64,000 nucleotides of DNA from Pseudomonas nitroreducens TX1 (GTDB taxonomy: Bacteria > Pseudomonadota > Gammaproteobacteria > Pseudomonadales > Pseudomonadaceae), in contig NZ_AMZB01000093.1 of the NCBI RefSeq assembly GCF_000313755.1, positions 1 through 64,000 of the forward strand. The letters are read 5' to 3'. The position numbers and the translations under genes are program-made. The notes beneath the pieces were generated by a model. The model saw only the letters and a program-made list of their open reading frames with translations. It searched no databases and was not told the DNA's origin. Below are positions 19,109 to 26,933 of the stretch, piece by piece (within the stretch, counting starts at the first letter, position 1; the number at the start of each line of letters is the position of its first letter).

Positions 19109-21067
19109 TCAGGGCAGCTCGAGCCCGCCCGAAGCCTTGTGCAGCTCGCGCAGGTGCGCGCCGATCTGCTTGGTGTTGGCTTCCAGCGCGGCCAGCTCGT
19201 CACGACGCTCCGGAGTGAGCAGGGCGCGGACTTCGCGGTCGAGGTTGTCGCTGAGCTGGCGCAGGCGCTGCTGGCGCTGCTGGGTCTGCTTTTCCAGGGT
19301 CGCGGTGTCCGACACCTGGGGCAGGCCGTAGCCGCCGTCGAGCAGCTCGGCCGGGCGGCTGAGGAAGCCGCTGTCGTCGAGGATCTGCTGCAATGTCCTT
19401 CCGGCTGCCGCGAGGTCCGGTTTGCTCTTCATGGCGTCCGGGTTGCTCAGGTAGAGGCGCTTGAGTTCGTCCTGGGCCAGCAGCAACTGGCGGCGCAGCG
19501 AGGCCTGTTCGAGCAGCAGCAGGGCGGCGCTGGAGCGCAGGTCGGCCTTGTCGAACCACGGGCGGCGGTCGACGGCGGGGAGGGCGAGCCAGTCTTCGAC
19601 CTTGTCCTGCGGCACGTTCATGCGCTTTTTCAATACGTCGAACATGGCCTGGTAGCGGTCGCGGAAGGAGTCGAAGCGATAGCCCAGGCGCAGCGCTTCC
19701 TTGGAATTGTCCAGCACGCTGGCGTCGGCAATGCCCTTGTTCTCCAGCAGGCCGAGCACGCCGTAGGGCGTGATGCTGTCCATGGTCTGCAGGCTCTGGC
19801 GCTGGACACCGCTGCGCAGCAGCTTGAGCGTTTCCACCGCGCAGTTGTTGGACAGGAAGTAGTAGTTGCCGTCGTAGCTCCAGTGGCTCTGCGCCGAACG
19901 CTCGACCAGGCTGGCGACTTCGTCGCGGTTGAGCCTGAGCGGTATGGACGCGAGGCTGCGCAGCTCGACCTTGGTGTACTCCTCGATGACCTGGGACAGC
20001 GGCAGCACGAACAGGCGCGACGGGTAGGCGCCGGTCAGGCCGTCCCAGCTGGAGAGCTGCAGGTCGCCGACGAAGGCTCGATAGGACAGCACCAGGTGTT
20101 GGTCCAGGTCCAGCCGGCAGGCCGGGCCACGCGGGCGTCCCGGCGCGCAGACCACCAGGCGCAGCATGGTGTGGCCCCAGCGGCTGGCGATCTCGTTGTT
20201 GGCCTCGGCGATCAGGTAGTCGACCTCGTAGACACGCTCAGGGTCCAGGTAACCCAGTGGCTGGCGACCGAAGTCGCGGCCGGCGTTGAGATAGGCGTAT
20301 TGCGTCGAGCATTCGTCGTGCGGGCGCTCGCCGAAGCGTTCCGCGTAGTAGCGGTACAGCGCCGGGCGACGGCAGGCGAAGCTGCGGTCGAGGAGGAAGT
20401 ACTCCATGTTCACCGCGACATACTCGCGCGGGTTGGTCAGTTCGTACTTGTCCGGGCTGCGCAGCAGGAAGCGGTTGTGCTGCTCGCGTTCGCCATGCTT
20501 GCCCGCGTATTGCGGCCAGCCAGCGAGGTCGAGCAGGCGTGGATCGTCCGAGAGGCTGAAGCGGCGGCCGGTCTGGCCACGGCAATCGTCCGGCGCGCCG
20601 ACGCGGCTGAGACTCTTGTCGCGCATCGTGCAGCGGCGGATCACCCGGCCTTCGTCGGTATCCCAGAGGCGGGCGCGGTCGTAGAGGTGGGTCAGCTCAT
20701 GGAGCAGGGTGGCCAGCAATTCGCGGCGCAGGGTGCCGTGGCTGCGGCCGGTCTGCTCGGTGGCGGCGCTGCCGTCGGTGAGCGCGCCGAGATAGCGGGT
20801 GTTCAGGGCGATGGCGCCGGGGCGCAGGGTGCGGCCCATGCCGTTGCTGGGCAGGTCGTCGCGCCATTGCACCTGAACGCTGCGGTCCAGGCGCTGCACG
20901 AAGCTGGCCGGCAGGGTGTACTGGGCTTCGTCCAACAGTTGCTGGCTGGCCTGGCGCTGGGCGGCGCTCAGGCCGTCGGCGTCCAGCTCCAGGCGGAGCG
21001 CGGCTTGGCTGCTGGCGGCGAATAGCAGTGCCAGGGCCGCCAGCCAGCGGCCAGCCCGGAGTCTCAC
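19109..21067 (-). CDS. exported DUF4105 (Lnb-like) protein
   Basis: A 652-residue protein with a signal peptide (RAGRWLAALALLFAASSQA). The N-terminal half has a metallopeptidase-like LLHELTHLYDRARLW near residue 125 and repeated Cys. The middle contains the DUF4105 segments VDYLIAEANNEIASRWGHTMLRLVVCAPG and DGLTGAYPSRLFVLPLSQVIEEY, and YYFLSNNCAVETLKLLRSG near residue 405. DUF4105 includes the Lnb lipoprotein N-acyltransferase of Gram-positive bacteria, where His and Cys of these motifs are used. The C-terminal quarter is helical and Gln-rich. The GTG start overlaps the upstream DUF2388 stop by 4 bp. It acts in the periplasm; its function is not known. Confidence 0.78.
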   Translation of the reverse strand: MRLRAGRWLAALALLFAASSQAALRLELDADGLSAAQRQASQQLLDEAQYTLPASFVQRLDRSVQVQWRDDLPSNGMGRTLRPGAIALNTRYLGALTDGSAATEQTGRSHGTLRRELLATLLHELTHLYDRARLWDTDEGRVIRRCTMRDKSLSRVGAPDDCRGQTGRRFSLSDDPRLLDLAGWPQYAGKHGEREQHNRFLLRSPDKYELTNPREYVAVNMEYFLLDRSFACRRPALYRYYAERFGERPHDECSTQYAYLNAGRDFGRQPLGYLDPERVYEVDYLIAEANNEIASRWGHTMLRLVVCAPGRPRGPACRLDLDQHLVLSYRAFVGDLQLSSWDGLTGAYPSRLFVLPLSQVIEEYTKVELRSLASIPLRLNRDEVASLVERSAQSHWSYDGNYYFLSNNCAVETLKLLRSGVQRQSLQTMDSITPYGVLGLLENKGIADASVLDNSKEALRLGYRFDSFRDRYQAMFDVLKKRMNVPQDKVEDWLALPAVDRRPWFDKADLRSSAALLLLEQASLRRQLLLAQDELKRLYLSNPDAMKSKPDLAAAGRTLQQILDDSGFLSRPAELLDGGYGLPQVSDTATLEKQTQQRQQRLRQLSDNLDREVRALLTPERRDELAALEANTKQIGAHLRELHKASGGLELP

Positions 21068-21399
21068 AGAGCGAGGATGGCTTCAGCCAGGTCCTGGTCG
21101 GAGGCTTCGCGCGCCTGCGGCACCTGCTCGCGCAGCACCTTGAAGGCGGCTTCGAGCTGGGCGCCACGGATCGCGCCATCGCTGCCGACGTAGCTGGCGG
21201 CATCGTCACGGGCTTCGCGGACGACTTTCATGTCACGCACGGAGGTGGTGGTGTCCGAGGTGAAGTCGATGCTGCGGGCGAAGGCGTTGGTGGTGATGTT
21301 GAACACGCGGACCACCGATTGGGCCTGGGCGGTGGACGCGCAGGCGGCGAGCAGCAGGCCGAGGATCAGGGGGCTCTTGGAAAGCGAGCTGAGGCGCAT
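21064..21399 (-). CDS. DUF2388 exported small protein
   Basis: A 111-residue secreted protein with a signal peptide (LGLLLAACASTAQA). The DUF2388 core is VREARDDAASYVGSDGAIRGAQLEAAF, about residues 58-85, and the tail is DQDLAEAILAL. It is the third of three tandem paralogues, and its stop overlaps the GTG of the DUF4105 gene, so the two are translationally coupled. Function is unknown. The -CASTAQA region contains a Cys, but the cleavage pattern fits signal peptidase I better than a lipobox. Confidence 0.78.
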   Translation of the reverse strand: MRLSSLSKSPLILGLLLAACASTAQAQSVVRVFNITTNAFARSIDFTSDTTTSVRDMKVVREARDDAASYVGSDGAIRGAQLEAAFKVLREQVPQAREASDQDLAEAILAL

Positions 21400-21436
21400 G
21401 GATGTCTCCGAAAGGGCAGCGGGGGCTGCTCACGAC

Positions 21437-21730
21437 TTATTTGGCAAGAATGGCTTCGGCCAGTTCCCGATCGTTCGCCGCCAGTTCCGGATGCTGCTGG
21501 CGCAACCAGTGCAGCGCAGCCTCCAGACGGGCACCGCGCAGGGCTCCATCGGTCGCCACGAACTGCGCCGCGTCGTCGCGGGCGCCGCGCAGCAGTTTGT
21601 TATCGAAGGGCGCGCTGGTGACCTGGCTGGTGGCGTAGCTGGTCCCTACCGGGAACTGGGTGGTCTGGTCGAATGCCTGGGCGGGCAGGGAACAGGTCAG
21701 TAGCGGCAATAGGAACAGCAGGGTACGCAT
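21437..21730 (-). CDS. DUF2388 exported small protein
   Basis: A 97-residue paralogue with a signal peptide (LFLLPLLTCSLPAQA), the core LRGARDDAAQFVATDGALRGARLEAALHWL and the tail DRELAEAILAK. It lies 37 bp upstream of the third DUF2388 gene. The aligned RDDAA...DGA(L/I)RGA(R/Q)LEAA block is nearly invariant among the three copies, while the 20-30 residues after the signal peptide vary. Confidence 0.77.
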   Translation of the reverse strand: MRTLLFLLPLLTCSLPAQAFDQTTQFPVGTSYATSQVTSAPFDNKLLRGARDDAAQFVATDGALRGARLEAALHWLRQQHPELAANDRELAEAILAK

Positions 21731-21845
21731 GGGCTCGGACGATCAGGAAAGCACGGCCGTTAAGGCTAACGGAATGCGCTGTGGAGAGCCAGCGCAGAGC
21801 GCCGGGCGGACCGCCCGGCGCGGGAGGGATTCAGCAGCGAAGCTC

Positions 21846-22166
21846 TCAGATGGTGAGGATTGCCTGGGCCAGCTGCTGGTCATCAGCGGCCAGGGTCGGC
21901 AGCTTGCCGCGGATGTGGGCGAGGGCGGCTTCCAGGTGTGCGCCGCGGATCTGGCCTTGGCTGGCAACGAAGGTGGCTGCGTCGTCACGGGCTTCGAGGA
22001 CGATCTTGTCGTCCTTGAAGGAGTTGCTGATGTCCGAGGTGCCGTCGGAGGTGGCGCCGGTGGCGCGCACCGACAGGTCGGTGGTGTAGACGAAGCTGGT
22101 GGCAAAGGCGCCAGTGGCGCAGCCGAGCAGGGCAGCAGCGGCGATCAGGCGAAGGCTGTTCTTCAT
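21846..22166 (-). CDS. DUF2388 exported small protein
   Basis: A 106-residue paralogue, first gene of the minus-strand unit. It has a signal peptide (LIAAAALLGCATGAFA), the core LEARDDAATFVASQGQIRGAHLEAALAHI and the tail DQQLAQAILTI. 115 bp separate it from the second copy, more than between the other members, so an internal promoter is possible. It shares YTTDLSVRATGATSDGTSDISNSF-like Thr/Ser-rich sequence before the core with the third copy. Confidence 0.77.
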   Translation of the reverse strand: MKNSLRLIAAAALLGCATGAFATSFVYTTDLSVRATGATSDGTSDISNSFKDDKIVLEARDDAATFVASQGQIRGAHLEAALAHIRGKLPTLAADDQQLAQAILTI

Positions 22167-22258
22167 GGAGTGGCTCCGGATAAGACCAAGTAAATGTGGC
22201 CGGGGCGGCCACTCTAACTGTGCTCAGACTAGCCAAGACTGACCGGCGTCACCAGCAT

Positions 22259-22465
22259 TCAGCGCCAGAGTGGTTTCGAGATTTCTCGCATGCGCTCGCT
22301 GGGGCTGATGCCCAGGTCGGCAAGCTGCAGGCTGGTGAGCTCGGCGAGCTGGCGGCGCGTGCGGGCGTTCTGGTGCCATTGGCGCAGCAAGCGGGCGATG
22401 ATTTTTGTGCAGCGGCCAAGGCTTGAGGCGCGGACATACGGTAAAGCTGCGGGTTGGCTTTCCAT
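22259..22465 (-). CDS. DUF1127 small basic protein
   Basis: A 68-residue protein ending in the DUF1127 signature: LLRQWHQNARTRRQLAELTSLQLADLGISPSERMREISKPLWR. DUF1127 (YjiS-like) proteins are small, Arg-rich and often stress- or regulation-linked, and some bind RNA. An AGGA site lies 9 bases upstream. A second DUF1127 gene occurs at 45383 on the same strand, and both have ACTGTACCGT upstream. It sits between the DUF2388 and Gtr-like operons. Confidence 0.82.
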   Translation of the reverse strand: MESQPAALPYVRASSLGRCTKIIARLLRQWHQNARTRRQLAELTSLQLADLGISPSERMREISKPLWR

Positions 22466-22552
22466 GACGGGGCATCCTGTTGATCCGACTCATCGATCTT
22501 CAGGGTGCGCTTGGATCTGCCGGCCGGTTAGCCACAGCTGGCGGTCTGCTTG

Positions 22553-22562
22553 ACGGTACAGT
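22553..22562. promoter_or_regulatory. ACTGTACCGT motif upstream of the first DUF1127 gene
   Basis: Reads ACTGTACCGT on the minus strand, 88-97 bp upstream of the DUF1127 start. The same 10 bases occur at 45746-45755, upstream of the other DUF1127 gene. The shared position suggests a regulator binding site. The regulator is unknown. Confidence 0.4.
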
Positions 22563-22581
22563 CGTGGAGCAGGCCGCACTG

Positions 22582-24687
22582 TCAGGGTTGTTTGGCTTCG
22601 GACTGTATTGCTGCGACATCGCCTGCTGCGTTATAGGGTTCCAGTTCGACGCAAATCAGTGACAATTCAGCGCTTCCGTTGCTGCTGGTGCGGATTTCGC
22701 TGCCGGGGCAGTCCTGGTTGCATTGGAGTACGCCTTCGACTGTACGCGCCTGGCCGCCTGTGCCGGTCAGATAGCCTTGGGCGAGCGTTGTGCCGGCGGG
22801 ACTGCCACTGCTGACGATGTCCCATGTACCAACGCGTACCGATGCATCGCCAGGGGCGGCATAGGTGATCCGATAGCGATAGCGGCCTGCCGGGATCAGC
22901 GTATAGGGACCGTAGCTGAGGTAACCCGTTGCACCTGCTGGTGCAATGAGGCGGTCATCACGCAATCGACCGATCAGGGTTGGCAGGCGCGATGCCGGCC
23001 AACTGCCCCAGCGTTGCGCTTTGAAGTCAGCCGAGCGACATGCCGGGCAGCTTTGAAGCTGCGGAATCACTAGCCGTATGCCGTCGAGTTCACCGGCGAT
23101 CGCACCATTGCTCAGGGTGCGGGTGGCTTGATCCCAGAGCGCCGCCTCATTGAATACGTAAAGCGCGTCGGCGTCATAGATCCCGTTGGCCACTTGTCTG
23201 GCCAGGCGCTCGCGCGCGCGCGCCTGGGCTTGCGCATCGACACGTGCGAAGTTGGCGGAGTTGATCGACATGCCGTGGTGCAGGGCGAAGTCCGATAACG
23301 CGATGAAGTGCTCAGGGACGTGGGTAGGAAAAACATACAGGATGCGCTGATAGCGCTTGCCCAGGCTTTCCCACATCGGGGATCGCATTGGGCTGGTCCA
23401 GCTGGGCTCCTGGCGGAATAGTTTGCGCATACCCTGCAGCCCGCTGGACAGGTCGTAGAACTGAACGCAGGTGGCAGCCGCCAGTAGGGCAAGGGCGACA
23501 CGGGGGCGGGTACGGACGCAGATCACCGCAACGGCCGTAACGGCAAGCAAATAGAAAACTGGCCAGAACATACGGCCGGGAGAGCGGAACACCTGATAGA
23601 GCCGGTCACCCCAGTCCGGAAGATCAAGCCAGGTGACGACATAGGGACCTACGCTCAGCGTGTTGGTCAGCGAAATCGACAACATCAACAGGCTCATCGC
23701 GACCAGCGGCCAGATGAGGAACGCTCGTCCGCTGTGTTCTTCCTGACGATGGGCGACTGCCAGTGCGACGGATATCGCCAGCAGGGCGAGTACTCCAACA
23801 CCCATATAAGCGAAGCCATCGTGATCAAGAAAGCCGTCCATGCCTTCAGGTCGTTTGAGGGCGGGCAGCAGTCGGGACCAGTCCCCGCGAGAGTCCACCA
23901 GAGATAACAGGTTCATTCGTCCATACGGGCCCGGCACCGTCGGAGCGGAGCCGAGTATGAAGTAGCCGATCAGCCACATGAGCAGAATGACCAAGGCGCT
24001 GCCGATGAGCCCATGTACCACGCACCGGGCCAGACTCATCTCGCGTTTGACCAAGCGCTGCAGGAGATCTGCACCCCAGATCGCTGCCAGCATCACCAGC
24101 AGATACGCGTGAATCAGCGTGGCCAGCGCCAGCAACACCAGCCAGAATTGAGCGCGATAGCGTGGGTCAAAGTAGAGGTAAAGTCCTCCAAGCAGCAGCC
24201 ATTGCCCGCCCAGCGCCAGGTGGAATGCAAAGCGGATCAGGTACGGGGGCAGCAGCAGTAGCAGTACCGTGCCCAGCGTGAGCAAACGTCTGTCCTGAGT
24301 GAATCGCGACAGCACAAGGTAGGAAAAAACGGCCTGCATGGTCAGGCAGAGCAGCACCCACAGCCCGAAGTACTGGAATGTCTGCGGTAGTAAGGGCCCC
24401 AGCAGTTTGAACGGTAAGGCGAATAGCGGTAGCGAGTCGGAGAACACGATGGAGCTACCCATCTCCATGCCGTAGCGCGGGTTGGCCCCAAGCGGGAACT
24501 GCAGCAGGGGCGTTTCGCGGAAAAACTCCCAGCCCAGCAGGTTGGTCGGTGGATCGAATAGCCCGCGCATGAGCCAGCCGATACTCGAGGGCAGCAGCAC
24601 CGTCAATCCGCCCAGTGCCACGAATAATCCACCGCCGAGCAGGATCGGAATCCACAGTGATGGACGGACGCTATGGGACGCCAGCAT
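22582..24687 (-). CDS. GT-C-like polytopic membrane protein (DUF6311), copy A
   Basis: A 701-residue inner-membrane protein with about a dozen hydrophobic segments in residues 1-480, then a soluble C-terminal region. An early loop has GSSIVFSDSLPLFALPFKLL, and the C-terminal beta-rich domain has GYLSYGPYTLIPAGRYRYRITY and VGTWDIV. The gene at 26934 shares both blocks, so the two are paralogues. The topology fits the GT-C fold of polyprenyl-phosphate-sugar-dependent glycosyltransferases. It is the last gene of the Gtr-like unit, 35 bp after gtrA. A role adding a sugar to a surface polysaccharide in the periplasm is inferred from context. The start at 24687 has GGAG upstream. Confidence 0.72.
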   Translation of the reverse strand: MLASHSVRPSLWIPILLGGGLFVALGGLTVLLPSSIGWLMRGLFDPPTNLLGWEFFRETPLLQFPLGANPRYGMEMGSSIVFSDSLPLFALPFKLLGPLLPQTFQYFGLWVLLCLTMQAVFSYLVLSRFTQDRRLLTLGTVLLLLLPPYLIRFAFHLALGGQWLLLGGLYLYFDPRYRAQFWLVLLALATLIHAYLLVMLAAIWGADLLQRLVKREMSLARCVVHGLIGSALVILLMWLIGYFILGSAPTVPGPYGRMNLLSLVDSRGDWSRLLPALKRPEGMDGFLDHDGFAYMGVGVLALLAISVALAVAHRQEEHSGRAFLIWPLVAMSLLMLSISLTNTLSVGPYVVTWLDLPDWGDRLYQVFRSPGRMFWPVFYLLAVTAVAVICVRTRPRVALALLAAATCVQFYDLSSGLQGMRKLFRQEPSWTSPMRSPMWESLGKRYQRILYVFPTHVPEHFIALSDFALHHGMSINSANFARVDAQAQARARERLARQVANGIYDADALYVFNEAALWDQATRTLSNGAIAGELDGIRLVIPQLQSCPACRSADFKAQRWGSWPASRLPTLIGRLRDDRLIAPAGATGYLSYGPYTLIPAGRYRYRITYAAPGDASVRVGTWDIVSSGSPAGTTLAQGYLTGTGGQARTVEGVLQCNQDCPGSEIRTSSNGSAELSLICVELEPYNAAGDVAAIQSEAKQP

Positions 24688-24722
24688 GGCTAGGTGAGCT
24701 CCATTTTTATTGTGTGGGGTGA

Positions 24723-25160
24723 TCACTCGTCGCGCCGTCGCTGGAATCCCCACAACCTGCTGGCCAGGAAGGTTATACCTGGCACCACTGCGGCAGAGGC
24801 CACTGCTGCAAGGCGAGGAGACAGCCATCCGCTCGCCAGTATCGCGGCAAGCAGCGTGCTATTGATCAGGAAGGCGCTCAGCGATATCAGGAAAAAGCGA
24901 CGCATCGCCTGCCCTGGCGAGCCGGGAGTGGAAAAGGTCCAGATGTAGTTACCGGTGAAGGAAAGCCCGAACGCGCAGAGGAACGCAATTAGGTTGGCCA
25001 GCAGTGCCGGCATTGCCGTGTGGGTGATCAGGCTCCAGACCACGCCAATATGCAGTGCGGTGGCACAGATACCGACGACGCCGAAGCGTGCGGCGATGAG
25101 CAGTTCGCGCAGTAGTCGGCGCCTGGCATTCGGCACAGCCTCCGACTGCTTGACGCTCAC
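24723..25160 (-). CDS. GtrA-family flippase-like membrane protein
   Basis: A 145-residue protein with four transmembrane segments, matching GtrA: ARFGVVGICATALHIGVVWSLI, LLANLIAFLCAFGLSFTGNYIWTFS, then two more and SRLWGFQRR. GtrA proteins are thought to flip undecaprenyl-phosphate-linked sugar to the periplasm. The GTG start at 25160 overlaps the methyltransferase stop by 4 bp. It lies between the methyltransferase and DUF6311 copy A. Confidence 0.85.
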   Translation of the reverse strand: MSVKQSEAVPNARRRLLRELLIAARFGVVGICATALHIGVVWSLITHTAMPALLANLIAFLCAFGLSFTGNYIWTFSTPGSPGQAMRRFFLISLSAFLINSTLLAAILASGWLSPRLAAVASAAVVPGITFLASRLWGFQRRRDE

Positions 25161-25873
25161 GGCTTTCTTGCCAGGCAGAAGGCGGTCAGCCCACCAAGCC
25201 GATTGAAGCCCAGGGCGGACAGTTCGATGGTCGACAGCGCTTTGAGTGTGCCATTGATCAACGGGCTGTGACGTTTGAGCTGCGATCGTGGTTGGCGCTG
25301 CGTCTTGCCGCGGCCGCGTTCGAGAAGCCGAAGGCTTGCGGCAATAGGCAATACCGCGCCGAAGTAATAAGAGCCACGGACAACGTCCAGACCGGCTCGG
25401 CGCGCGACCGACTCGATCTCATGCAACCTGTAACGCCGCTTGTGTTCCAGGAAGACATCATGGTCGCTCCAGAGGAACTGGAAGGCGGGTACCGAGATGA
25501 GGACATTGGCCCCACTTGGAACCTTGGAGACATAATCCGCCAGTAGGCCCACGTCGTCATCGACGTGTTCCAGCACGTCCATCAGCAGAATAAGGTCGGT
25601 GTCGAGTTGTGTTACTGAGCGGCGGAAATGAATCGGCTTGCCACTCACGAGATCGTCGGAATCCTGCCCGTAGCTGATATCCACGCACCAGGCACTACGG
25701 GCATCACTCTGCTCGAGCAGCGCTTTGGAAAAGAATCCGGAGCCTGCACCGACGTCGAGGATCGAGGTTGGTCGGATGTCTGCGAGGAATTTCTGCATCG
25801 CTGCGCATTTGGAGCGGTAATACCAGTGCTCGCCTATATGCTCGCCCAGGATGTCGGTTTCCTTGAGGTCCAT
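25157..25873 (-). CDS. class I SAM-dependent methyltransferase
   Basis: A 238-residue methyltransferase. Motif I is ILDVGAGSGFFSKALLE at about residues 36-52; DTDLILLMDVLEHVDDD is the motif around the catalytic region, and later segments resemble the UbiE/MenG-like sugar-methylating group. It starts 2 bp downstream of the GtrB stop and overlaps gtrA, so it is an integral member of the unit. In this setting it could methylate the lipid-linked sugar or the polysaccharide. It has no membrane segment and would act in the cytoplasm. Confidence 0.82.
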   Translation of the reverse strand: MDLKETDILGEHIGEHWYYRSKCAAMQKFLADIRPTSILDVGAGSGFFSKALLEQSDARSAWCVDISYGQDSDDLVSGKPIHFRRSVTQLDTDLILLMDVLEHVDDDVGLLADYVSKVPSGANVLISVPAFQFLWSDHDVFLEHKRRYRLHEIESVARRAGLDVVRGSYYFGAVLPIAASLRLLERGRGKTQRQPRSQLKRHSPLINGTLKALSTIELSALGFNRLGGLTAFCLARKP

Positions 25874-25875
25874 GC

Positions 25876-26874
25876 TCAGTCCTTGTTCTCATAGATGCGG
25901 CGCACCAGATAGACCGGTCTGCGCTTGGATTCGAGATAGGTCCGTCCCAGATATTCGCCCAGGACGCCAATACCAATGAGCTGTAGGCCACCCAGGAATG
26001 TCACGGCGACCATGATCGAGGCGTAGCCTGGAACATCGATGCCCGAAAATATGACCTTCAACACGATAAGGGTGGCGAACAGAAACGATCCCAGCGACAC
26101 CGCAATGCCGAGGTAGGTCCATATCTTCAAGGGGTCGGTGCTGAAACTGGTGATGCCCTCGAGGGCGAAGTTCCAGAGGCGCCAGCCATTGAACTTGCTC
26201 GATCCTGCGATACGTTCGGGGCGGTTGTAGTCGATGCAGGTGGTGCGGAACCCTACCCAGGCGAAGAGGCCTTTCATGAACCTGCGAGACTCGGGCAGGT
26301 CGTTGAGAGCATCGACCACCTGGCGGTCCATAAGTCGGAAGTCGCCGACGTTCTCAGGAATGGCCGGGTCGGCGATCTTGTTATGGATCCGGTAGAACCA
26401 GTTGGCCGAGGCGCGTTTGGCCCACGAGTCGGAGGTGCGATCCACACGTCGTCCTAGAACGACTTCGTAGCCTTCGCGCCACTTTTCGATCATCTCCAGG
26501 ACCAATTCCGGAGGGTCCTGCAGGTCGACATCGATGGGCACCACGACTTGGCCGGCGGCGCAGCGCAGGCCGGCGCTCAGTGCGGCCTCTTTGCCGAAGT
26601 TTCGACTCAGGTCGACCACCTTGATGTTTGGGTTGCGGCGTTGCAGCAGGAGCAGGGTTTCCAGCGTTGCGTCGGTGCTGCCATCGTTGACGAAGATGTA
26701 CTCCACCTGCACGGTTGCGGAGTCGCTGAACACGCTTTGCACGCGATCTACGAACAGGGCGACGGTCTCGACTTCGTTATAGACGGGCACCACCAGCGAC
26801 AGCGCCAGAGGATAGTTTTCGAGTGGTCGCCGTTCCCGGTCGATGGGGGGGCTCATCTGCAGTTCACTGGTCAT
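25876..26874 (-). CDS. GtrB-like bactoprenol-phosphate glycosyltransferase
   Basis: A 332-residue GT2 enzyme of the GtrB/dolichol-phosphate-mannose-synthase type that transfers a sugar from its nucleotide to undecaprenyl phosphate. N-terminal SLVVPVYNE and FVNDGSTD, the DxD motif PIDVDLQDPPE, RNFGKEAALSAGL, and two C-terminal membrane helices (about residues 235-320) fit the family. The ATG at 26874 is chosen over a GTG at 26898 because GAGG lies five bases upstream. It is the second gene of the unit after DUF6311 copy B. The sugar (glucose in classic Gtr systems) cannot be read from sequence. Confidence 0.88.
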   Translation of the reverse strand: MTSELQMSPPIDRERRPLENYPLALSLVVPVYNEVETVALFVDRVQSVFSDSATVQVEYIFVNDGSTDATLETLLLLQRRNPNIKVVDLSRNFGKEAALSAGLRCAAGQVVVPIDVDLQDPPELVLEMIEKWREGYEVVLGRRVDRTSDSWAKRASANWFYRIHNKIADPAIPENVGDFRLMDRQVVDALNDLPESRRFMKGLFAWVGFRTTCIDYNRPERIAGSSKFNGWRLWNFALEGITSFSTDPLKIWTYLGIAVSLGSFLFATLIVLKVIFSGIDVPGYASIMVAVTFLGGLQLIGIGVLGEYLGRTYLESKRRPVYLVRRIYENKD

Positions 26875-26933
26875 CCCTACCTCTTCTTGTTCTTGCACGG
26901 CAGTTGGCTGTCAAACCGCGTGTGGGACCGTGA

